64,000 nt of DNA from Bacillota bacterium. GTDB lineage: Bacteria; Bacillota; Clostridia; Acetivibrionales; DTU013. The DNA lies in NCBI GenBank assembly GCA_023412665.1, contig JAEZCA010000029.1, positions 49,714-113,713 on the forward strand. Reading direction: 5' to 3'. Numbering within the stretch: the first letter of the stretch is position 1; every line of letters begins with the position of its first letter. The translations under genes and the position numbers were made by a program. Below the pieces are notes generated by a model. It saw only the letters and a program-made list of their open reading frames with translations, searched no databases and was not told where the DNA came from. Below are positions 1 through 10,305 of this stretch, one piece after another.

Positions 1-1
1 T

Positions 2-100
2 ATCAAGCTTTACTTCGGTGAGCAGTATGGGTTGAAGTTCAGAGATGCGCTGGCCGGTACCACGGTAGAAATAACGCTGCCTGCTGTAAAAGAAAACTAG
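2..100 (+). CDS. C-terminal end of a sensor histidine kinase (YesM-like), 5' partial
   Basis: Only the last 32 codons are in the window. The reading frame is open from base 2 to a TAG at 98-100. The peptide has the pattern seen at the end of YesM-type kinase ATPase domains: a K-L-Y-F-G-E-Q-Y-G-L stretch followed by G-T-T-V-E-I-T-L-P. The stop lies 12 bases before the ATG of an AraC-type response regulator, and the usual partner of that regulator is a YesM kinase. It would sense an extracellular signal, often a sugar, and phosphorylate the regulator. The sensor part is outside the window, so the ligand cannot be judged. Confidence 0.7.
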   Translation: MKLYFGEQYGLKFRDALAGTTVEITLPAVKEN

Positions 101-112
101 GAGGCTGATGTT

Positions 113-1717
113 ATGCTCAAGCTTATTATTGCAGATGACGAAAAGTGGGTAAGGACCGCAATAAAATCCATTATACCGTTTGAAGAGCTCGATCTGGTCC
201 TGTCCAGTGAAGCAGCAAACGGAATAGAGGCTCTGGAGCTCTGCCGCCGGCATGAACCTGACATACTGCTGACAGACATAATGATGCCCGGGCTGAATGG
301 TCTGGAGCTGATAAGCGAAATAAAAAATATACTGCCCAATATCAAAATTGCTGTGATCAGCGGCTATAACGATTTTGAATATGCTAAAACAGCCATGAAA
401 TACGGAATTAAGGACTATCTTCTGAAGCCGGTGGATGAAAATGAATTGGTACAGGTCCTTGAGAGCATTATTAATGATCTAAGAGAAGCAGAAAGGCAGA
501 ACAGAGAAAAGGAAACCAGACAGGAGCAGTATGAAAAAGCGTTCCCTGTTATGTGCGAAGCATTCCTTAATAGGCTTATTTCACGTAACAACATGACTGT
601 GGAAAACATAAAAAATGAATTCAAAAAATACTGCATCAGCTTTGAAAACAGCAGTTCCTTCATTCTATGTCTGACGGCGACCGATGAGAATTCCAGGTAT
701 GGCGGCGCACCTGAAATATATTTGCATTATAAGACACTGGTAAAAAGGTGTATGAAAAGATATGCCGGCGCAGTCACGTTTCCGCTGGAGCAGGATAAAA
801 GCCTGCTTGTTTCACTGGCATGCGGTGATAAAGCCGCGCGTGGGATCGAAAAGGCATTTGGCATCTGCCGTCGCATATTGGATAGGAAGTATGATCTTAG
901 TATATCATGCGGAGTCAGCGGAGAGTCACATACGCCGTGTATGATACAGAAGCTGTTCCCGGATGCTGCGCAGGCGCTGGAGACCAGATTCTGGAACGGC
1001 CGGGGCACTTTGGCTCGGTTTACGGCCGGCTGCCTGTCAGGTGATCCAAAGCTTTCATTATCCGAGGAAGCGCTCAACAAGATAATACTGAACATCAAGC
1101 TTTCGAATCTACAAACAGCAGTGTCGTATATTGAAGGTGTTACCAAAACGCTTATGATGGTAAACAAAGGCTGCAAACCGGAGCTTGTAAAAGAGTTTTA
1201 CTGGCAATTCATACAGTCGATCATTATAATGCTCAATATCCAGCTTCCGTTCCTCCGGCAGGAGTCGACTGTTTCAGGCGAACAGCCATATGAAAGGATA
1301 AGGGACACGATATTCATGTCCGACCTGGATGGATATGTGAAGGATCTGCTTGAGCATATATTCGATTTTTATCATGACCGGAATCCTGTGGACAGTACGA
1401 ACCTGATTGAAAATGCCAAGAAGGTGATCGAAAGCAACTATGCCGGCGACATCAGCCTGGAACAGGTTGCACGACATGTGCATCTGAGCCCTGCCTATCT
1501 GAGCGAGCTTTTCAAGAAGCAAACAGGCATGAGCTTCATAGATTACAAAACAATAATCAGGATCGAGAATGCAAAGAAGCTGATCATGATACCTTCGATG
1601 ACAATAAGCGAAGTAAGCACGAAGGTAGGCTACACGGACCCTAAATACTTCAGCAAGCTCTTCAAAAAAATCACCGGCAAAACCATCTTCGAATACAAGA
1701 AGGGCGGGGACATTTAG
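113..1717 (+). CDS. Response regulator with AraC-type DNA-binding domain (YesN-like)
   Basis: This 534-residue protein has an N-terminal receiver domain (about 3-120) with the acidic pair D8/D9, phospho-acceptor D55 in LLTDIMMPG and K105 in LLKP. A long middle region (130-420) carries no motif I recognise. A C-terminal AraC/XylS pair of helix-turn-helix units (about 430-530) includes LSPAYLSELFKKQTG and the second-helix pattern VGYTDPKYFSKLFKK. AGGAGG lies 7 bases before the ATG. It forms a two-component pair with the kinase just upstream; such pairs often control sugar-uptake genes. The last codons and TAG lie inside a GGGGACATTT sequence (1708-1717) that matches the palindromic repeats elsewhere in the window. 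Confidence 0.9.
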   Translation: MLKLIIADDEKWVRTAIKSIIPFEELDLVLSSEAANGIEALELCRRHEPDILLTDIMMPGLNGLELISEIKNILPNIKIAVISGYNDFEYAKTAMKYGIKDYLLKPVDENELVQVLESIINDLREAERQNREKETRQEQYEKAFPVMCEAFLNRLISRNNMTVENIKNEFKKYCISFENSSSFILCLTATDENSRYGGAPEIYLHYKTLVKRCMKRYAGAVTFPLEQDKSLLVSLACGDKAARGIEKAFGICRRILDRKYDLSISCGVSGESHTPCMIQKLFPDAAQALETRFWNGRGTLARFTAGCLSGDPKLSLSEEALNKIILNIKLSNLQTAVSYIEGVTKTLMMVNKGCKPELVKEFYWQFIQSIIIMLNIQLPFLRQESTVSGEQPYERIRDTIFMSDLDGYVKDLLEHIFDFYHDRNPVDSTNLIENAKKVIESNYAGDISLEQVARHVHLSPAYLSELFKKQTGMSFIDYKTIIRIENAKKLIMIPSMTISEVSTKVGYTDPKYFSKLFKKITGKTIFEYKKGGDI

Positions 1718-1802
1718 CATAGCAGAGTCGCTCACAGATGCGGCAGGGCGGGCTGCAGGAGCCTAGCTAACAACATTTTCTTGTGGCATATTAACCGTAA
1801 AT

Positions 1803-1989
1803 GCTCAAATTTGCAGCTTTAGGCAACCAAAACCACCTTGGCTGCTCAAATTTGCAGCTTTAGGCAACCAAAACCACCTCGGCTGCTCAATTTTGCAGGT
1901 TTAGGCAACCAAAACCACCTCGGCTGCTCAATTTTGCAGGTTTAGGCAACCAAAACCACCTTGGCTGCTCAATTTTGCAGGTTTAGGCA
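1803..1989. repeat. 41-bp tandem repeat, 4.5 copies
   Basis: Copies start at 1803, 1844, 1885, 1926 and 1967, an exact 41-base period; the last copy stops after 23 bases. Each copy runs from GCTCAAATTTGCAG through TTTAGGCAACC to AAAACCACCTCGGCT. Copies 3-5 share the variants AATTTTGCAGG for AAATTTGCAGC, which suggests stepwise duplication. It occupies the 485-bp gene-free stretch between the response regulator and gpmI (1718-2202), which also holds the palindrome at 2134-2170. There are no spacers, so it is not a CRISPR array. Function unknown. Confidence 0.9.
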
Positions 1990-2133
1990 TAGAATTCAGG
2001 TTATTCTATTGATATTTTTCCATACAGAGGAGACATAATCCACAATGCCTGTCATTATGTTTATTCATAGTACCTTGTTTTACTACCTATTAATCCCATT
2101 ACTTGATTTTTTGAGCAGCACAGTACAAGTCAA

Positions 2134-2186
2134 CAGGGGGCATTTCTTGTCAATCAAGAAATGTCCCCTGTATAGAAATGTCCCCT
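2134..2186. repeat. GGGGACATTTCTT palindromic repeat, copy 1
   Basis: The arms 2134-2148 and 2156-2170 are inverted repeats matching at 14 of 15 bases, with a 7-base loop. A second right-arm sequence (GAAATGTCCCCT) follows at 2175-2186. The same arm sequence recurs at 3919-3969 and 48763-48814 and in diverged form at 3757-3807. It lies just past the 3' end of gpmI, so it could also act as a transcript end. It resembles REP-like elements that are mobilised by Y1 (IS200-like/RAYT) transposases; no such transposase is in the window. Confidence 0.75.
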
Positions 2187-2202
2187 ACAAATATGTGTCT
2201 AC

Positions 2203-3735
2203 CTACTTCAATAATGATTCACCGGTCATTTCGGCGGGCTTTTCCAGGCCGAGCAATTCGAGCATCGTCGGCGCCAGATCCGCCAGACGACCTTCTTTCA
2301 ACTGCCTGTCTCCTAAACCGATGCCTATCAGAGGCACTATGTTTGTAGTATGAGCAGTAAACGGTCCGCCTGTATCATAGTCCACCATCTGCTCTGCGTT
2401 GCCGTGGTCAGCTGTTATCAGCGCAATTCCATCCTGGGCCTGAATAGCCTTTACGATCCTGCCCACGCATTCATCTATGGCCTCCACAGCAGCCCTTGCA
2501 GCGTTCATGAACCCTGTATGTCCAACCATATCACAGTTTGCATAATTCAATACTATTACATCATATTGCTTGGATTCTATCCTCTTGAGTACTTCCTCCG
2601 TCACTTCATACGCGCTCATCTCTGGCTTCAGATCATAGGTGGCTACCTTCGGAGACGGGATCAGCGCACGATCCTCGCCGTCATACAACGTCTCCGTACC
2701 TCCATTGAAGAAGAAGGTAACATGGGCGTATTTCTCAGTTTCTGCTATTCTGAGCTGCTTTAAGCCATTTTTACTGATATACTCTCCGAATGTATTTGTA
2801 AGGCCTTCCGGTTTGAACGCAACATTCACATTAGGCAGAGTTTTATCATACTGAGTCATGCAGACATAATGCAGCGGAAAAAATCCATTGGGCCTTTCAA
2901 ATCCGGAAAACTCCTGATCTACGAAGGTCCTGGTTATTTCCCTTGCCCTGTCAGGCCTGAAGTTGAAGAAAATGATAGAGTCGTTTTTACCAATGGTTGC
3001 AATAGGCTTGCCATCCTTTATGATAACAGTAGGCTTGACAAATTCGTCAAACTCCTGTCTGGCATAGGACTCAGCAACAGCTTCTGATGCTGAGTCTGCA
3101 GTCAGCCCCTGACCAAGAACCATTGCATTGTAGGCCTGAACTACCCTCTCCCAACGGTTGTCTCTGTCCATTGCATAGTACCTGCCCATAACACTGGCGA
3201 TCCTGCCTGTTCCGATCTCAGCAAGTTTATCTTCAAGCTCCTTCACGTAATCCTTTGAGCTGTCAGGAGGAACATCCCTTCCATCAAAGAAGCAATGGAC
3301 AAACACATCCTTCAAACCGTATCTCTTGGCCAATTCCACCAACGCATACAGGTGGGTGTTGTGGCTGTGGACTCCACCATCAGACAAAAGACCATAAAGG
3401 TGCAGCTTTGTGCCATTCTTTTTACAGTTTTCTATTGCATCAATGAATTCACGCTTTTCAAAGAAATCTCCGTCCTCAATAGACTTCGTTATTCTTGTGA
3501 GCTCCTGGTATACAATCCTGCCTGCCCCGATATTTGTATGCCCTACCTCGGAGTTGCCCATCTGGCCTCTAGGCAGTCCTACATCCATTCCGCTTGTATG
3601 GATCACTGCGGTTGGATAATTCTTCATGAAGCTGTCCAGATTCGGCTTATTTGCCTCAGCTATGGCATTTCCGTCCGAACGCTCATTTATACCGAATCCA
3701 TCAAGAATGATCAATGCTACTAATTTGTTTTTCAT
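2203..3735 (-). CDS. gpmI: 2,3-bisphosphoglycerate-independent phosphoglycerate mutase
   Basis: It interconverts 3- and 2-phosphoglycerate in glycolysis and gluconeogenesis and needs metal ions (Mn2+). The protein is 510 residues, normal for the family. The start has the metal-binding Asp in LIILDGFG; the catalytic Ser is in [17 protein letters not shown]; the metal-site sequences [12 protein letters not shown] and [10 protein letters not shown] are intact near the end. I chose the ATG at 3735 because GGGGTGG lies just upstream; the GTG three codons earlier overlaps that site. It is the third gene of a gapA, pgk-tpi, gpmI run. Repeats and a hairpin separate it from pgk-tpi, so its transcript level may be set apart from the upstream genes. 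Confidence 0.97.
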   Translation of the reverse strand: MKNKLVALIILDGFGINERSDGNAIAEANKPNLDSFMKNYPTAVIHTSGMDVGLPRGQMGNSEVGHTNIGAGRIVYQELTRITKSIEDGDFFEKREFIDAIENCKKNGTKLHLYGLLSDGGVHSHNTHLYALVELAKRYGLKDVFVHCFFDGRDVPPDSSKDYVKELEDKLAEIGTGRIASVMGRYYAMDRDNRWERVVQAYNAMVLGQGLTADSASEAVAESYARQEFDEFVKPTVIIKDGKPIATIGKNDSIIFFNFRPDRAREITRTFVDQEFSGFERPNGFFPLHYVCMTQYDKTLPNVNVAFKPEGLTNTFGEYISKNGLKQLRIAETEKYAHVTFFFNGGTETLYDGEDRALIPSPKVATYDLKPEMSAYEVTEEVLKRIESKQYDVIVLNYANCDMVGHTGFMNAARAAVEAIDECVGRIVKAIQAQDGIALITADHGNAEQMVDYDTGGPFTAHTTNIVPLIGIGLGDRQLKEGRLADLAPTMLELLGLEKPAEMTGESLLK

Positions 3736-3756
3736 ATAATCCACCCCTTATTTATT

Positions 3757-3807
3757 GGGGACATACCTCATCAATCAAAGCCCTTCTCCGTGCAGAGGTG
3801 TGTCCCC
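3757..3807. repeat. GGGGACATACCTC palindrome, diverged copy 2
   Basis: Arms 3757-3769 and 3795-3807 pair at 12 of 13 bases. The left arm and the loop start (TCATCAATCAAAG) resemble a further degraded half copy at about 3878-3900 (AGGGACTTACCTCTTTGATTAA). It sits between gpmI and pgk-tpi, only about 20 bases ahead of the gpmI start. Confidence 0.6.
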
Positions 3808-3837
3808 CTTACCTATGCTATCTCCCCTACCTTGCTC

Positions 3838-3865
3838 AAAGGGCTGTCTGTTCAGACAGCCCTTT
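3838..3865. terminator. Perfect 13-bp hairpin between pgk-tpi and gpmI
   Basis: AAAGGGCTGTCTG (3838-3850) pairs perfectly with 3853-3865 around a 2-base loop. The 3' side on the minus strand has no strong T-run beyond the TTT of the stem, so it may be an attenuator or an RNA-stability element rather than a full stop. Confidence 0.5.
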
Positions 3866-3918
3866 ATTGCAATCCTTAGGGACTTACCTCTTTGATTAAC
3901 CTCAACTGTTATCTGTTA

Positions 3919-3969
3919 AGGGGACATTTCTTATCCATCCGGGCTTACCCACGTAAAGAAATGTCCCCT
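3919..3969. repeat. GGGGACATTTCTT palindrome, copy 3
   Basis: Perfect 14-bp inverted repeat: arms 3919-3932 and 3956-3969, 23-base loop. It begins 7 bases past the stop codon of pgk-tpi. It has the same arms as the copies at 2134 and 48763. Confidence 0.8.
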
Positions 3970-3976
3970 CTCATTA

Positions 3977-5923
3977 TTAGCCGTTATACTTCACTATCTT
4001 CTCAAAGTCATCCAGCTTCAGGCTTGCGCCGCCTACCAGACCGCCGTCGATGTCGGACATATTGAAGAGCTCCGACGCATTGGCTGCTGTTACGCTTCCG
4101 CCGTACTGTATACGGACTTCATCCGCAACATCTTCGCAATACAGGCTCTTTACAGTTTCCCTTATAATAGCGCAGACTTCATTAGCCTGTTCCTTGGTGG
4201 CTGTCTTGCCTGTGCCGATTGCCCAGATGGGCTCGTATGCGATCACAGTTTCCTTGACCTGCTCTGCTGACAAACCGAGGATAGCTATCTTCACCTGGTA
4301 GCTTACAAGCTCTGCAGTAACTCCCTCTTCCCTCTGTGCCAGTGATTCGCCGACACATATGATGGGTTTCAGGCCGTACTTGAATGCAGCATGTGCTTTT
4401 TTATTCACTGTCTCGTCCGTTTCGGCAAAATACTGTCTTCTTTCGGAATGACCGATGATAACATAATCCACACCGAGTTCCTTGAGCATCGGGCCGGAAA
4501 CCTCGCCGGTGAATGCACCTTTTTCTTCCCAATGCATGTTCTGAGCTGCAACCTTTATGTTTGATCCGGCTGCGGCCTTTACAACATCAGGCAGACATAT
4601 AAACGGCACGCCGACAACGACTTCTGCCTCAGCACCTTCAACTCTCGGCTTGAGCGCTGTTACAAACTCAACTGCCTCTTTGGCAGTTTTATTCATCTTC
4701 CAGTTGCCCGCTGCAATTTTCTTCCTGGGGTTCTTGTCCAGTAAAACCGCTATTCCGGGAAGTATCTTTCCTTCGAGGAATTCCAGTGAAGCGCCTCCGC
4801 CCGTAGAAATATGTGTAATCCTATCAGCAAATCCAAGCTGTTCAATAGCGGCAGCAGAGTCTCCGCCTCCAACTATTGAAATAGCTCCCGAGTCTGCAAC
4901 AGCCTTGGCAACTTCCCTTGTACCGATAGCAAAATTGTCGAATTCAAATACTCCCATCGGTCCGTTCCATACGATAGTCTTTGCTTTTTTGATTTCCTTT
5001 GAGAACTTTTCGATCGTCAGAGAACCTATATCCATACCCATCCAGCCGTCCGGCATATCATCGGAGGGCACATATTTATGCTCGGTATCATTGCTGAATT
5101 CCTTGCCTACTATGCTTCCGATAGGGAGCATAAGATTTACACCCTTGCTTTCTGCCTTTGCAAGCAGACTTTTTGCAAGCTCGATTTTATCCTCTTCACA
5201 AATGGAATTACCTATCTTGTAACCCTTTGCCTTAAGGAAGGTATAGGCCATGCCACCACCTATGATTAGCGAATCTACCTTGTCGATCAGGTTTTCGATG
5301 ACACTGATCTTGTCGGAAACCTTTTTGCCGCCGAGTATGGCAACAAAGGGTCTCTCAGGATTTGAAAGCGCCTTTCCCATGATGTCGATCTCTTTTTGGA
5401 TCAGATATCCGCAGACTGCCGGCAGAAAATCAGCCAGACCAGCAGTTGAGGCGTGAGCCCTGTGTGCTGTGCCGAATGCATCATTTACATATATCTCAGC
5501 AAGTGTGGAAAGCTCCTTTGCAAATGCAGGGTCGTTCTTCTCTTCCTCCTTGTGGAACCTGACATTTTCGAGCATTAGGATCTCTCCGTCCTTAAGAGCG
5601 GCAGCTTTCGCCTTGGCATCCGGTCCTATAACATCCTCAGCCATAATAACCGGCTTATCCAGTAGCTCGCTGAGCCTCAAAGCAGTCGGCTTCATGCTGA
5701 ACTTTGCTTCAGGTCCGTTCTTCGGCCTGCCTAGATGTGAAACGAGGATCGTCCTTGCTCCGTTGTCCACAAGATACTTGATCGTGGGCAGTGCACCGAC
5801 TATTCTTTTATCGTCGGTGATCCTTCCGTTTTCATCCTGCGGGACATTGAAATCGACTCTGACAATGACTCTTTTCCCTTTTACGTCAATATCCTCAATT
5901 GACTTTTTATTATACAGTGCCAT
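3977..5923 (-). CDS. pgk-tpiA: Bifunctional phosphoglycerate kinase / triosephosphate isomerase fusion
   Basis: One uninterrupted 648-residue frame carries two glycolytic enzymes. Residues 1-397 are a complete phosphoglycerate kinase: [22 protein letters not shown], and the GGGDSAAA nucleotide loop near 352-359. Residues 398-648 are a complete triosephosphate isomerase: N407 and K409 in GNWKMN, catalytic H492 in GHSERR and E564 in [11 protein letters not shown]. The kinase ends in [11 protein letters not shown] and the isomerase starts at once with [11 protein letters not shown], with no linker and the isomerase start Met lost. Fusions of this pair are known from Thermotoga. The start at ATG 5923 has AAAGGGTG upstream; earlier in-frame starts add residues foreign to the family. 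Confidence 0.95.
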   Translation of the reverse strand: MALYNKKSIEDIDVKGKRVIVRVDFNVPQDENGRITDDKRIVGALPTIKYLVDNGARTILVSHLGRPKNGPEAKFSMKPTALRLSELLDKPVIMAEDVIGPDAKAKAAALKDGEILMLENVRFHKEEEKNDPAFAKELSTLAEIYVNDAFGTAHRAHASTAGLADFLPAVCGYLIQKEIDIMGKALSNPERPFVAILGGKKVSDKISVIENLIDKVDSLIIGGGMAYTFLKAKGYKIGNSICEEDKIELAKSLLAKAESKGVNLMLPIGSIVGKEFSNDTEHKYVPSDDMPDGWMGMDIGSLTIEKFSKEIKKAKTIVWNGPMGVFEFDNFAIGTREVAKAVADSGAISIVGGGDSAAAIEQLGFADRITHISTGGGASLEFLEGKILPGIAVLLDKNPRKKIAAGNWKMNKTAKEAVEFVTALKPRVEGAEAEVVVGVPFICLPDVVKAAAGSNIKVAAQNMHWEEKGAFTGEVSGPMLKELGVDYVIIGHSERRQYFAETDETVNKKAHAAFKYGLKPIICVGESLAQREEGVTAELVSYQVKIAILGLSAEQVKETVIAYEPIWAIGTGKTATKEQANEVCAIIRETVKSLYCEDVADEVRIQYGGSVTAANASELFNMSDIDGGLVGGASLKLDDFEKIVKYNG

Positions 5924-5977
5924 GATATTCACCCTTTCAAATTGTATGCGCTGTATCATAAGCGCCAGTGCGTCTAT

Positions 5978-6029
5978 AAAAAAGGTCCACCCTTTGACCA
6001 CTCACATAAGGTAAGGGCAAGAGTGGACC
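5978..6029 (-). terminator. Rho-independent terminator after gapA
   Basis: Read on the minus strand, GGTCCACTCTT pairs with AAGGGTGGACC (11 bp with one G-U) and is followed by TTTTTT. It lies between the gapA stop and the pgk-tpi start, so part of the transcripts probably end here. This would give more GapA than Pgk-Tpi. Confidence 0.75.
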
Positions 6030-6053
6030 ATAATTAGTCCTTAGATCTGTTGC

Positions 6054-7073
<1,020 letters not shown>

Positions 7074-7119
7074 TTACCTCCTATATGAATTATGTTTATT
7101 ACATTCCAAAATCACAACT

Positions 7120-7148
7120 ATTTTATATTATTTAGATAATATTTTCAA
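7120..7148 (-). promoter_or_regulatory. SigA-type promoter of gapA
   Basis: On the minus strand TTGAAA (7143-7148) and TAAAAT (7120-7125) are 17 bases apart, 53 bases ahead of the gapA ATG. The flanks are A/T rich. Confidence 0.6.
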
Positions 7149-7392
7149 TACTTATGTTAAAAATAAATAAATTTTTAACAATGTCTGAACAACTATTCCG
7201 CCAATGCTTTCAGCCGTCAATGATTCCATTGCGGACTCTGCTATGCAGCAGCACTTCGGATCGTGAAAAACAGCCTCCTCAAAACATGTCAACCATATAT
7301 TCTCCTGTATCAGATAAAAGTATACTGACGTCTGATTTTAATAGGTCAAATTGCTTAGCATCGGTTTCTTCGGCCGGTCAACCGTCATACTG
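7149..7392. other. Gene-free stretch upstream of gapA
   Basis: With the promoter this makes a 325-bp gap between gapA and the DUF2156 gene. The open frames here have no ribosome site and no recognisable protein pattern. I see no repeat or clear terminator in it. Confidence 0.5.
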
Positions 7393-8292
7393 TCACATAT
7401 CCGGATATACGGTAAATTTCTCTACTATACTGACCGGATTATAGGACAGCTTCGCCTTCCTCATCCCCTCAAGCCCAAGATCCTGCTCCCTGTTGACAAA
7501 TGCCGTGCCGCTCCATTCATGCTGCACAAACTGCTGGTTGATCAATGTAAAGAGGCCGTCAATCGTGTTTTTTGCCTTTTCTATATGTATCACGGCAGTA
7601 TTGTCGTTGAGCATTTCGCCAACGGTAAATGCTTCATAATCGCCGTCTACTTTAATCAATGCGCCCTTGCAGCCAAGGGTCCTGAAATTCCTTAAAAGCT
7701 CAAGATTTGCACTTCGCTCACAGTAATCACCTTCCTGGCAGCTGCAGTTCTTCTGCCTGCACCACTCCTCCATTATCCTGGTACACTCATCAAGAAGGCT
7801 GCATTCAAGCGGGACATATTCGAATTCGTGCAGCTTTTTGAACTTGTTAATATGGTTCCGCTTGCCGTCGTATTTTTTCCCGCGCAGATTCAAGAGATCC
7901 TCCGTATTGTAGAGGTAATCGCTGTTATCTCTGTCAAATATTATCCTTTCTTCAGAGGCTACATATTTGCCCATATATTCAAGATCATCGCGAGTAAGCT
8001 TTTTGAAGCAGAATTTCCAGCCTCTTTCAGTGAAATAGCCCTTTAATTCTTTGTAAGCCAGGGCAAAGTTCTCTTCGTTGATGTCACCTATGGGCATCAT
8101 TGCATAAGGCTCGATCCTGGCCGGTGCGGCGACTATGCATAAAAGCCCTGCTATGACCTTGTACCTGAATTTATAGTAATACCTCCATGCAAAGAAATTG
8201 GTAAAGGTCATTTCCGATATTTGCGGCCTTCGAAGGCTTATATAGCTGTCAAATAACGGCTTGCTGTTAAGCGTTATCTCGTTGAATTCCAT
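7393..8292 (-). CDS. DUF2156 / phosphatidylglycerol lysyltransferase C-domain-like protein
   Basis: The 299-residue protein looks like the soluble GNAT-like double domain found at the C-terminus of lysyl-phosphatidylglycerol synthases (DUF2156). Supporting patterns are FTNFFAWR near the start, RGKKYDGKRNHINKFKK in the middle, then IHIEKA and the closing LGLEGMRKAKLSYNP. No membrane segment is visible, so it is not a full MprF. Stand-alone proteins of this type are usually annotated as acyl- or aminoacyl-transferases of unknown substrate. The ATG at 8292 has GGGAGA upstream; an earlier in-frame start at 8370 adds 26 residues that do not look like the family. Confidence 0.8.
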   Translation of the reverse strand: MEFNEITLNSKPLFDSYISLRRPQISEMTFTNFFAWRYYYKFRYKVIAGLLCIVAAPARIEPYAMMPIGDINEENFALAYKELKGYFTERGWKFCFKKLTRDDLEYMGKYVASEERIIFDRDNSDYLYNTEDLLNLRGKKYDGKRNHINKFKKLHEFEYVPLECSLLDECTRIMEEWCRQKNCSCQEGDYCERSANLELLRNFRTLGCKGALIKVDGDYEAFTVGEMLNDNTAVIHIEKAKNTIDGLFTLINQQFVQHEWSGTAFVNREQDLGLEGMRKAKLSYNPVSIVEKFTVYPDM

Positions 8293-8478
8293 AACTATCT
8301 CCCGTCCAAAACCCATAATACAGCCTTGCACATTCAAATGAAAATGCAAGGCTTTGATATTATATACCACTTATTTAGACATTAAAACTAACATCCGCCC
8401 GGGTCACTTGGCTTTTAAGCCGGCGTCCTCAGTACTGACTATCACCATAATACGCAGACATCAGATAAAAGTTAGCGT

Positions 8479-9591
8479 TCATTCTATATTTTTAATAATT
8501 GAAAGCACAAGTTCGGAAGCCTTGATCATATTTTCAATGGAGATACACTCTTCAGTACTGTGAACCTTCTCCATTCCAGTACTGATATCCACAGATTCTA
8601 TGCCCTTACCGTTAAATATGTTTGTGTCGCTGCCTCCTCCGGTCTCCTCAGGCTGCAGCTTCACACCGATATCCTCAGCCGCCTTTTCAAGTATGGCCAT
8701 GATCGGAGCATCGCCGGCTATACTGAAGGAGGGATAGAGCCTGTCTGCCCTGAAATTGACCCTTGCGCCGAATTCAGCGGCCGCCTGTTCAAAGCACTCC
8801 CTCATATGGGCTGTCTGGGCCTCCAGCTTGCTTAGCTCCCTGCTCCTTGCCTCTGCTTTTATCTCTACCCTGTCACATACTATGTTTGTTTCGCCTCCGC
8901 CATTTATACTTCCGATATTTGCGGTAGTCTCAAAATCTATCCTGCCCAGTTTCATACGCGATATAGCCGATGCAGCCACCTGGATCGCACTGATCCCTTT
9001 TTCAGGACTAACTCCTGCATGGGAGGCCTTACCTTCCACGGTCACAAGTATCTTGTCCTGCGCAGGGGCTTTTACTGCGACAGTGCCTATGGGCCCGTTA
9101 CTGTCCATAATGAACCCATATTTTGCATATATCCTGCTGTAATCAAGATTTTTCGAACCATGCAGCCCACCCTCTTCGGCAACCGTAAAGACTATTTGTA
9201 TGTCACCATGCTCCAGACCCCTCTCCTTTAAGGCTCTGACAGCCTCCAAAATACAAACGATGCCTGAAACATCGTCTCCACCGAGGATCGTCGTACCATC
9301 TGATCTTATGTAATCTCCGTCTACAACAGGCTTTTTTCCGATACCCGGCTCAACTGTGTCCATATGTGCCGAAAATAACACAGCCGGTACATTTTTTGTT
9401 CCTTTTACAGTACAGATCAGATTACCTGCATCTCCGCCTATGGCATCTGCAGCATTGTCCTCATATACCTCGTGCCCCATTGCCTTTAGCTTTGCGCTCA
9501 GGCAGTCAGCCATCCGGCGTTCTTTTTTTGAGATGCTGTCAATGCTGACAAGCTCAATAAATTCCTTGATCAGTCTATCCCTGTTAATCAA
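8479..9591 (-). CDS. M20 family zinc peptidase, PepT-like
   Basis: This 370-residue protein is a co-catalytic zinc aminopeptidase of the tripeptidase-like M20 group. The metal ligands are visible: SAHMDTV, then GGDDVSG, then the catalytic/ligand pair AEEGGLHGS, then MDSNGPIG, and the late His in GMEKVHSTEE. The lid-domain signature GKASHAGVSPEKG is present. It would finish peptide breakdown in the cytosol. The start is a TTG at 9591 with GGAG 8 bases upstream, inside the last codons of trmL. Only 5 bases separate it from trmL, so the two are co-transcribed. Confidence 0.9.
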   Translation of the reverse strand: MINRDRLIKEFIELVSIDSISKKERRMADCLSAKLKAMGHEVYEDNAADAIGGDAGNLICTVKGTKNVPAVLFSAHMDTVEPGIGKKPVVDGDYIRSDGTTILGGDDVSGIVCILEAVRALKERGLEHGDIQIVFTVAEEGGLHGSKNLDYSRIYAKYGFIMDSNGPIGTVAVKAPAQDKILVTVEGKASHAGVSPEKGISAIQVAASAISRMKLGRIDFETTANIGSINGGGETNIVCDRVEIKAEARSRELSKLEAQTAHMRECFEQAAAEFGARVNFRADRLYPSFSIAGDAPIMAILEKAAEDIGVKLQPEETGGGSDTNIFNGKGIESVDISTGMEKVHSTEECISIENMIKASELVLSIIKNIE

Positions 9592-9596
9592 TCAGA

Positions 9597-10085
9597 TCAC
9601 TCCATTCCCATTTTGCCCATTAGTTCAAAATGCTCAAAGTCATGCTGCCTTAAAACCTCATATAATATCACTGCCGCAGAATTGGAAAGATTGAGGGAGC
9701 GGATGCCCGGCATCATTGGTATCCTGATGCAGTGATCTCTGTTTGCCTCCAGAAGGCTTTCAGGCAGCCCGGCAGTTTCTTTGCCAAATACAAGAAAGCA
9801 GTCCTTAGGATATTTTACCTCTGTGTATGTCCTCCCTGCTTTTGTAGATGCATAGAAAAATGTGAGGCCGGAATATTTCTCCCTTAGCTCCGCAAAGCTT
9901 TCGCTGACACTCACCAGCACCTTGTCCCAGTAATCCAGACCGGCCCTTTTCAGATAGCGGTCATCTATCGAGAATCCAAGGGGTTTCACCAGATGCAGTC
10001 CTGTGCCTGTTGCAGCGCAGGTCCTTGCAATATTTCCGGTATTCTGAGGTATTTCAGGCTCAACTAATGCTATATGAACGGGCAA
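9597..10085 (-). CDS. trmL: tRNA (cytidine(34)-2'-O)-methyltransferase TrmL
   Basis: A SPOUT-fold enzyme that methylates the wobble nucleotide of tRNA-Leu isoacceptors. The family pattern is clear: HIALVEPEIPQNTGNIAR at the start, LVFGKETAGLP in the middle and IPMMPGIRSLNLSNSAAV at the knot. I prefer the TTG at 10085, which has GGAG upstream and places PVHIALVEP where the family normally begins. The ATG at 10100, five codons earlier, has no visible ribosome site but cannot be excluded. It leads the M20 peptidase gene and is divergent from gdhA. Confidence 0.93.
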   Translation of the reverse strand: MPVHIALVEPEIPQNTGNIARTCAATGTGLHLVKPLGFSIDDRYLKRAGLDYWDKVLVSVSESFAELREKYSGLTFFYASTKAGRTYTEVKYPKDCFLVFGKETAGLPESLLEANRDHCIRIPMMPGIRSLNLSNSAAVILYEVLRQHDFEHFELMGKMGME

Positions 10086-10305
10086 TTTTTTTATCTCCAT
10101 TTTTATGTTAATATTTCTAACGTAGCATCATTTTTATTTTACCACAAATACAAGAAAATAAAAAAGTCTTTAGATCATATCCGTCCAAATCCGGTCATAC
10201 AACCCTGTACCATCCTTGACAGTCCTTCTCTGTATTGATATAATTCAACAAGATTTTATGTAAAACATACAGGTATTTGAGTCATATTGTATTGGAGGAC
10301 TTTTT

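Noticed and set aside
1803..1989. CRISPR array
   Set aside because: The 41-base units follow each other directly with no unique spacers, and no cas gene is in the window.
2045..2353. Plus-strand frame across the repeat and the gpmI tail
   Set aside because: It runs over a palindrome and antisense to gpmI, without family pattern.
4557..5222. Long plus-strand frame opposite pgk-tpi (221 codons)
   Set aside because: It lies wholly inside a certain glycolytic gene, has no ribosome site and no family pattern; it is a codon-use shadow.
7393..8292. Full MprF (lysyl-phosphatidylglycerol synthase)
   Set aside because: No membrane helices are present; only the soluble C-terminal-type domain is encoded.
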